NCBI GenBank assembly: GCA_019916065.1
Contig: CM034238.1
Coordinates: forward strand, 744,001 to 808,000
Length of the DNA: 64,000 bases
From: Vitellaria paradoxa
Lineage: Eukaryota; Streptophyta; Magnoliopsida; Ericales; Sapotaceae
Direction of reading: 5' to 3'
Every line of letters starts with the position of its first letter. Within the stretch, counting starts at the first letter, position 1. The notes beneath the pieces were generated by a model. The model worked only from the letters and a program-made list of their open reading frames with translations, did no database searches and was not told where the DNA came from. Of the stretch, positions 58,001 through 64,000 are shown piece by piece. Made by a program: the position numbers and the translations under genes.

Positions 58001-61000
58001 CTGAAGTCTTTGCTGTGATGCAACTCTCACTGGCCCCCGGACATCTGAATGGACATAATCAAGAATGCCTTCTGTCTTGTGCGTAACTGTCTTGAACTGT
58101 ACCTTGGTCTGCTTTCCAAGAACACAATACTTGCAAAAATCAAGCTTGCAAGTCTTCATTCCCTTGAGCAAATTCCACCTGTGTACTTCCAACATGCCAC
58201 ATTCTCGCATATACTCTAACCACATATGTCACAAGACTGTGTTGTTAGAATCAGACTCTGCCGCGGTAACTTTTCTTATAACTGTATTCCCTAATAGTGT
58301 ATAGATATTCCTAAAAACTTTCTGCCCTTTCATCACCACCATCACTCCTTTTGAAACTTTCATTGCCCCGGCCTCAGATTTAAAACTGAACCCATTTGAA
58401 TCTAAGGCACCCCATGAAATAAGATTCTTCCAAAAATCATGAATATGTCTTACATCACAAAGGGTTTGTACCACACCATCAAACATACAGATTTTGATAT
58501 TCCCAATCCTAATGACTTTGCATGAAGCATCGTTACCCATCAGAACTGAACCAAAATCCACTGACTTGTAGGTGTCAAACCACGCCATATTTGGCGTCAT
58601 GTGAAAAGAACTCACCGAATCTAGCACCCAAGAATTCGTGAGATGATCTGAACTAGAAAAAACTAAAAGTATGTCGTCGCCCTCCGAGTCATTCTCTACA
58701 ACATTTGCAGATTTTGAAGCGTCTTTATTCTCGCCGCCCTTATCCTTGCCCCACTTTGGGTAATTCTGCTTGTAGTGGCCCTTCTTGCCGCACTTGAAGC
58801 GTTGCGGATTTTTCTTCTTCCTTGACTTGGACCAAAAATTTTTATTTCCATTCGATTCCCTTTGTCTCCTCCTTCGTCTATCTTGCTTGTCTTTCACTAT
58901 CAGACCCTCTTCCTGATGATTCCTATCACTTTGCTTCCGTCTCATATACAAGAGTCTTTACCGTATATAACGGTTGTGATCAAATTTTCATACACCGACG
59001 AATCTGATAGTGACTGCAATAACATGAGAGCCTTGTATTCGTCTTCGAACTTGACTTCTACCCTCTTCAAATCTCCAATGATTTGATTGAATGCGTTGAT
59101 GTGCTATTCCAAGTCTGAGCCTTCCTCCATCTTCAAGCAATATAGCTTTCGCTTAAGATAGAACTTGTTTGCAAGAGACTTAGACATGTATCTCGTTTTG
59201 AGTTTCTTCCATGCCTCTGCTAGCGATTCCTCCTTAGTAACATACTGCATCGCATCATCATCCAGACATAATCTGATTGTAGCCACAACCCTTTTTTGTA
59301 GTTCAAGCCAATTTGCTTCTTCTATCTTTTCAGGCTTCGTTGTTGCCAATACCTTCACCATTCCTTGTTGCACCAACAGATCCTTCACCCTTCTCTGCCA
59401 CAATCCAAAATTCCTCATTGCATAGAACTTGTTGACCTCGAACTTTGCAGACAAAGAGCTTCCTGACATTTTGCCTTGTTGAGTTTCTTACCGTAGAAGT
59501 GAATAGTACCCACTAAGTAATTTTCCAGGAAAGACTGGAAAGGTCACACTGGTCTCACTTAAAACCCAATCTCCTAGACAGAACTTCCTCAGACTTGTAC
59601 AAATCCACACTACAACCAAAACTCCGTAAAATAGTATCCGACTAAGTAAATTCCCAGGAAAGATTGGAGGGGTCACACTAGTCCCACTTAAAACCCAATC
59701 TCCTAGACAAAACTTCCTTAGACTTATACGTATCCGCATTGCACACACCAAGGCAACCTGAGCTCTGATACCAATTGTTGTTGTGGAAATCGTAGATCAT
59801 CTTCTGGCAACACCCTTGGTGAATAATGGTAAACACGAATACAAAAAAACACACACAATAGAAGAACACGAGATTTACGTGGCTCGGTAATTTGCCTACG
59901 TCCACGGACGCTCAGAGAAAAAAATCCACTATGTGAAAAATATTATAATCACACAATCTTTCCTCTCACCCAATGCTCCAATACACCCCACAAAGTAATT
60001 CCTTAAACAAACTTTAACTCCCACCTCAAAAGAGAAATTTAACTAGAGTACAAGCTCGCTACCTAAAGTTTTGACTGGTGCGTCTTTTCCAAAGAAAAGA
60101 ACCCTTTATTTATAACCTCACAAGGCCCCTCCGCTTTTGTGAGAAAACCAATGTGGGACGAGCCACCACATTAACATCTATTCTAATGAGACATGCAAAC
60201 TCTCTCTTTTTACCAAGACAAACCCAAAGGACCCAAACAGTTGGCCCTTCCTCTAGTCCTTTTAGTACCTTCAATTTGAACCATAACAGTCTTGGGTAAT
60301 ATAATGACGACCTTTGTCAAACATGATAAAATCATATCATGTATACCAACTTCCTTAAGTAATCTCCCTTTTGGTCCAACGTTAATTTTCTCACGAATGT
60401 CACTCTACCACTATCTGTTTTTATTTTCACAGCCATCTGTGTTGACGTCCTCCTCTCAGCTATGCTGATTTGAAGTTGGTTGTTGTGAATCATCTTATTC
60501 ATTTGCTATATTGAAGTATAAGTGTTATAGACAAATAATATTTCATTATAGCTAGATAGGTGTCCATGGAAACAACGCTACAACCCGTTAAATTTTCACA
60601 TTCTGACTCCACTTTTGTAAAACCATATCCTTCATATCACATATTAGAGATACCACTACTAAGCTAACCCATAATATGTTATATCACGTTTCAATATTCG
60701 CCTGTTTGACTTCTGACTTAATTAAAACCAAAATTACCACATCTGATTTGTAATATTCATTCAGTGTTTCCAATTTAGCTTGCATAACTTTCTAAATCCA
60801 CAATTAATTTGAGAGAGAGACAACTCTCATGTGCAATGCACATTGAACTTTTCAATCACGTATGCAACATTTTTAACACGATTAAACAATCATAGAAATA
60901 TAACGACACAAGAGAAGTGTCATAGTAATTTCACCATAAAAATTCATCCAAGAAATTGTCAAGTTACGAGCAACAAAGAATCTAACATCAAGAAATTACC

Positions 61001-62060
61001 TCAGGGAGTTTCGTATACTCCGTCTAGGAGCTGTGTCATCCTTAGAAAAGTACCAATGTGCAATCGTCCCACTGATCACATAAACCTGTGCTTCCACCAT
61101 GGCTGTGGCAGACCACAACATTGTAAGAATTGCCAATGCATAGTATGCAGGAACCCAACTGTCTTGTTTCCAAATACAGTAATACTCTCCGCTCTTCTCT
61201 CGAGGTACAATCTTCCCATTCTGGTTTGCAAATATCAAAAACACAATAATTGGGACATAATAAACCACCAATCCCAAAGTCAAAGCTGGAAGAACCCCAA
61301 GCAAACGCAAGTTCTGGGACAAAGCTTGAGATGCAACCCCAATTATCCTTATAGTCAGCTCAATCCGATGCCAATTCACCACAATGATCCACACAAGCAC
61401 TGCAATAATAAAAAATACAAACACGAGCACTAAAATCCGATATGCCAAAGGGAAGGCATCGCTGCAAGCTGAGTCAACAGTACAAGCAACAAACCAATAC
61501 ACATTTATGAAAAGTGGAACAATAATAAAGAAGGGAAGCGAAACGTAAACAAGCTGTTTGGTGTAATGCTTGAGTAACAAAAGAACAAGTAGTACAAAAG
61601 GAATGCTCAATATCAAAGTAATTACAAGGGTCCAAATCAAACTAGTGGAAAGACTCGAGCTTATAGAAAGAGAATTATTGAAAAGAAGTGGAGCGGATGA
61701 TGAAACGGAAAAAAACGATTCTTTGACGCAAGAAGTGGAATTGGAGGTGTAGACGTAGGAGGAGACGTTATAGAAATTAGGGTTCCGGTTGACCGACGCG
61801 AAGATGCCGAAGCCGAATGTACAGAGGACAAAGAAGGCGAAGAGGAGGAGGAAGGGGACGTCTTTGATGGGTCTGGGGCCATAATTGTATGAGATCTGGA
61901 GGTACTGAGATTGGTCTGGCTCAGAGGGGGTAGGGTCACCGTGGAGACCACTGGGTTCGTCGATTGGTAACGGGTAAGGCTTGGAAAGGAGGGGTTGGGT
62001 GGGTGAAGAAGAAGGGTGGTTGAGATTCGAGGATTTGTTTTGCTCTTCATTGCTCCCCAT
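53512..62060 (-). CDS. CTL: Choline-transporter-like (CTL/SLC44) membrane protein
   Basis: Three exons on the - strand: 62060-61000, 54471-54126 and 53772-53512. GT-AG borders in matching phase give 555 aa. The start is the ATG of MGSNEEQ; a preceding frame at 62084 opens with GTG and is not used. The N-terminus is Ser/Pro-rich with QPLLSKP. Hydrophobic segments lie at about 68-89, 141-164, 171-192, 207-228, 252-278 and 302-336, with more after residue 355. Exon 2 carries the family core DSARQEDASGIVNLILRCCV, IDFLNKFTINFAAITGEAYC and ELLKRNLLSAVFVETISTRL. Exon 3 has FFVHVLDNVIDTVYVCYAID and HLPISRNHRPS near the end. CTL proteins are polytopic; plant CTL1 affects choline/lipid handling and vesicle trafficking. 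Intron 1 (54472-60999) is about 6.5 kb because it hosts a copia element on the same strand. The exons show no lesions. Confidence 0.93.
54472..55082 (-). other. CTL intron 1, part downstream of the copia element
   Basis: Unique intron sequence between the copia 3' end and exon 2. It includes a (CT)n tract at 54992-55023 followed by CA/CG-rich dinucleotides, and a B-box-like GGGTTCGATTCC near 54797 that may be a SINE scrap. Confidence 0.6.
55083..55087. repeat. Target-site duplication (left) of the copia element
   Basis: TCTAT directly before the LTR; identical to TCTAT at 60177-60181. Five bases is the usual copia integrase stagger. Confidence 0.9.
55088..55485 (-). repeat. Copia 3' LTR
   Basis: 398 bp. 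On the coding strand it starts TGTTAATGTGGTGGCTCC and ends CCGCAACAACA. It contains CTTGTTAGGTTATAAATAAAG, a TATA-like core, in the first quarter. Confidence 0.93.
55486..55500 (-). other. Copia polypurine tract
   Basis: CACCAAAGTGGAGAT directly precedes the 3' LTR on the coding strand. AAAGTGGAGAT is purine-rich and of the type that primes plus-strand DNA synthesis in copia elements. Confidence 0.8.
55537..57420 (-). pseudogene. Copia reverse transcriptase and RNase H remnants
   Basis: Reading leftward, the reverse transcriptase has QMDIKTAFLHGDIEEDLYIEQ (56847-56644 region) and the catalytic box YLLLYLDDMLIS (56559-56254 region). RNase H has SMIETEYMAVLETAKEALWD, SESAIYLAKNQVYHARTKHI and NILTKSLTADKF (55932-55537). 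Stops and frame changes separate the blocks. The RNase H catalytic Asp in the usual CDS(Q/K)SAI context appears as Asn (HCNSES). The enzyme cannot be active from this copy. Confidence 0.88.
57421..58700 (-). pseudogene. Copia protease and integrase remnants
   Basis: The protease active-site segment reads WVLDSVSSFHMTP (near 58620), where DSG is expected, so the flap motif has DSV. The integrase keeps HRWNLLKGMKTCKLDFCKYC (zinc-binding part), DYVHSDVRGP and FIDDFSRKIWVYFM, and LRTDNGTKYTENEF (catalytic core), 58225-57803. Farther left the frame is broken. It is part of the same decayed polyprotein. Confidence 0.88.
58701..59469 (-). pseudogene. Copia gag remnant
   Basis: The ATG at 59469 starts MSGSSLSAKFEVNKFYAMRN, followed by WQRRVKDLLVQQG and AWKKLKTRYMSKSLANKFYL. 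After a break at about 59100 the nucleocapsid part has RFKCGKKGHYKQNYP. The CCHC knuckle has lost its first and last Cys (now Arg and Tyr), each explained by one transition. The remnant is not expected to be functional. Confidence 0.88.
59762..59773 (-). other. Copia primer binding site
   Basis: TGGTATCAGAGC on the - strand, two bases after the 5' LTR. It is complementary to the 3' end of plant initiator tRNA-Met, the usual primer for copia reverse transcription. Confidence 0.93.
59776..60176 (-). repeat. Copia 5' LTR
   Basis: 401 bp. It aligns end to end with 55088-55485, with a few small indels and about 49 substitutions by hand count. It contains CTTGTGAGGTTATAAATAAAG, as in the segment at 42499-42610. 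Confidence 0.93.
60177..60181. repeat. Target-site duplication (right) of the copia element
   Basis: TCTAT directly after the LTR end; matches 55083-55087. Confidence 0.9.
60182..60999 (-). other. CTL intron 1, part upstream of the copia element
   Basis: Unique intron sequence beginning with the donor GTAATT (60999-60994 on the - strand). No other element is recognised. Open frames on + here are not gene-like. Confidence 0.6.
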
Positions 62061-64000
62061 CAAGAAAGAAAGTCCCGTGAACACACCCCGGGGGGGGGGG
62101 GGGAGGGGGGAGAGAGAGAGAGAGAGAGGGAACAGAAGAGTTGTGATTTTGCTTGCTTAAGGGCGAGGGATGCGAGGTGGGACGGAAGCCATGATAGTTG
62201 ACAAATTAAGCAGAATCCATGGCTGACTAATCAATCACTCGTGCTGTAAGGATGATGATGACGATGATGATAGATTCCTGACAAAAATTGTCAGCCAACC
62301 AATCACTTGAGGCTGTGTGGTGATAATTCTACGTTTCTACTTATGACAAGTGAATTTTGACTATTTATAAATCTCCTCGACACAACAGCATCAGTTCAGA
62401 ACCCGCAAATGAGATTTGTATTTAAGTTTGTAGTCATGTGAATGCGACTGTACTTCCAGCTATGAAAGGGAAATAATGAGAGAACTTTTATAATAAAAGT
62501 CACGTGACGCTAGCTTGAAGTATATGCCTTCTTTCTGATTCTCTGAATGTGCCCCCGTCGGATTCCGTGATAGAAACAAGAGCAGAAATGATTGAAAACA
62601 GCCCCGGTGTTGACCACCTTGCTCTGGTCTGTGTTGTATAACCCCATGGCCCAAGTTATAAGGAATGGATTTAACGATGGAGGGCTTTGAGATTGTAAAC
62701 TAACAAATAAACAAACAAACAAACAAAAGGATGGGTTTGAATTTTATGAGTTGACATGTGGGCCGGCCCAGGGTGTTGTAGCTGAGAGGAGGCTTTTGGG
62801 TCGGTTGATTTCCGTAGAGGTGGCAATGCTTGCCTAAGTCTATTAATTCGTTCAATTAAATTTAATTTAAATGAATTTAAAGTCGAGTAAAATTATTAAC
62901 GGATATAATTGGATAAACAAAATAGTATCTATTAGATTAATTGGTTTCAATGGTTAACGATACAACCCATTAAATACCGAATTATTTTTTCAACTAGTAA
63001 GAAAAAATATCCAATTTCAAATTTAATATAATCTTAATAATACACAAATATTTTCAACAAATACTTTTTTTCAACAAAATAATTGCGTGTCCTGCACATG
63101 TGTGTGTATATCATCAAATACGTAATTATTCACTACGTACTTGCATCCCTTTTTTTTTTTTTCCTGATAAAATTTATTTATAATCAATACGAAAATTGGT
63201 TTTTTGTTTGCTCAGATACATGTACATTGCATATAGGCCCGGTTGACTTTTTGTTTTATATGTATTTGTTTCAGTAAAATTTGATTTTTTAAGACATTTT
63301 ATTCGTATTTTTTTCTAAAAACAATCTTGCATAATTCTTAAAAATATAAAAATTCATGTACAGATAAAAAAAAGGACAACTTATTTTAAATAAGTCAATT
63401 TTTTTTATTTGTATATGAATTTTTTTTTTTGTTTTAAACATTTTTTAAATGTGAATAACAAGTCTAAATAAATTAGTAATAAAAATTAAATTTTGATGAA
63501 AAAAAGTCATAAAATATATGTGAAAAAATAAATTTTGACTTTTCAACTTAAAAGAAAAAAGTCAATATTATATAAAATTTAAAACTGCGCCTCCGTCAAT
63601 ATATATATATATATTTATCAAAGCTACATAATGACTATATATATCAATGTCATGAAAAACCTGATGCTGAACATAAATTTATTTTAAATTTAAGAATAAT
63701 TAATATTATTTAATTAATAAATTTATTTAATAATAAACCATAAATTTATAATTTAGAAAAATATTCAAATATCAAAAAAATTTCACATAATTTATGTGTC
63801 CACAATAAAATGAATATTTAATTAGGACTTGTTTCGTAATATTGTTATTTCTCTGTTTATGTTTATTTGTTTATATTTCCTATTATCATTTTTTTTAGAA
63901 ATAAAAAACTTAAACTACATTTGTAAATAGAATTTTGTTTACGATAATTAATTTTTTAATATAATAAGTATAATTTAATTATATTATTTATTAAAAATAA
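62061..64000. other. CTL 5' flank and intergenic sequence
   Basis: The probable CTL leader carries a G run (62090-62103) and a (GA)n tract (62109-62127). The rest is AT-rich with no supported gene. A dispersed repeat with TTAATTCGTTCAATTAAATTT-like words lies near 62840-63000. Confidence 0.5.

Larger units (their letters stand above)
55088..60176 (-). mobile_element. Ty1-copia LTR retrotransposon (Tork/TNT1-like), complete but decayed
   Basis: A 5,089-bp element on the - strand, inside CTL intron 1. It has a 5' LTR (59776-60176), a tRNA-iMet-type primer binding site next to it, gag, then protease, integrase, reverse transcriptase and RNase H in copia order, a polypurine tract, and a 3' LTR (55088-55485). 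It ends in TG...CA on both sides and has a 5-bp duplication TCTAT. The coding region is broken by many stops and frameshifts, so it is non-autonomous now. By hand count the LTRs differ at about 12% of sites, so insertion is not recent. The lineage call rests on the WQRRVKDLLVQQG gag segment, which resembles tobacco Tnt1. Confidence 0.96.

Noticed and set aside
57425..59425. Open frames on the + strand across the copia interior
   Set aside because: Antisense to gag-pol blocks; hydrophobic translations are typical of complementary-strand shadows.
62061..62084. Upstream extension of the CTL protein by eight residues
   Set aside because: The upstream codon at 62084 is GTG, not ATG; the first ATG at 62060 is the normal start.
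62460..62722. Overlapping - strand frames of 64-70 codons upstream of the CTL gene
   Set aside because: No recognisable motif or splice context; likely chance.
1..64000. CRISPR array, prokaryotic operon, phage or integrative element
   Set aside because: No regularly spaced repeats with unique spacers, no operon-like gene spacing; gene structure and repeats are those of a plant nuclear genome.

Overview
This window is nuclear DNA from a flowering plant, probably a eudicot (a magnoliid is not excluded). It is AT-rich and intergenic-heavy, with GT-AG introns, many (AT)n/(GA)n microsatellites, tRNA-derived SINEs, MITEs and one Ty1-copia LTR retrotransposon. I see no prokaryotic, organellar or viral gene clusters.

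Four genes look intact. (1) A subgroup-4 R2R3-MYB repressor (MYB4 type) lies at 3.6-4.5 kb on +. (2) An intronless SBT1.6-like subtilase lies at 34.7-37.0 kb on -. (3) A three-exon ADF5-type actin-depolymerizing factor lies at 49.3-50.2 kb on -. (4) A three-exon choline-transporter-like (CTL/SLC44) membrane protein lies at 53.5-62.1 kb on -; its first intron is about 6.5 kb because a 5.1-kb copia element sits in it. These genes are not functionally linked; this is ordinary eukaryotic gene order.

Between 23.8 and 28.7 kb is a group of dead or dying genes. A seven-exon amino-acid permease (AAP) has an in-frame TAG and a +1 frameshift. Convergent to it is a heavily decayed ERD7/senescence-dehydration-associated gene on the - strand. 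Beside that is a frameshifted remnant resembling a pentatricopeptide (PPR) gene.

The rest is repeats. 12.4-16.6 kb is an old tandem segmental duplication, each copy interrupted by later insertions. 30.9-31.8 kb is a large inverted-repeat element with matching ends and TTA-type target sites. 41.9-43.1 kb holds two MULE-type MITEs, one of them split by a 627-bp hAT-type MITE with an 8-bp target duplication. SINEs with clear target-site duplications are at 30.3 and 47.1 kb. An AT-rich MITE lies about 95 bp upstream of the subtilase start codon.

I did not find a convincing previously undescribed biological system. The most useful observations are the nested transposon structures, the two pseudogenes, the copia insertion in the CTL intron and the non-consensus splice donor in the ADF gene. 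All similarities were judged by eye from family knowledge; no database search was run.
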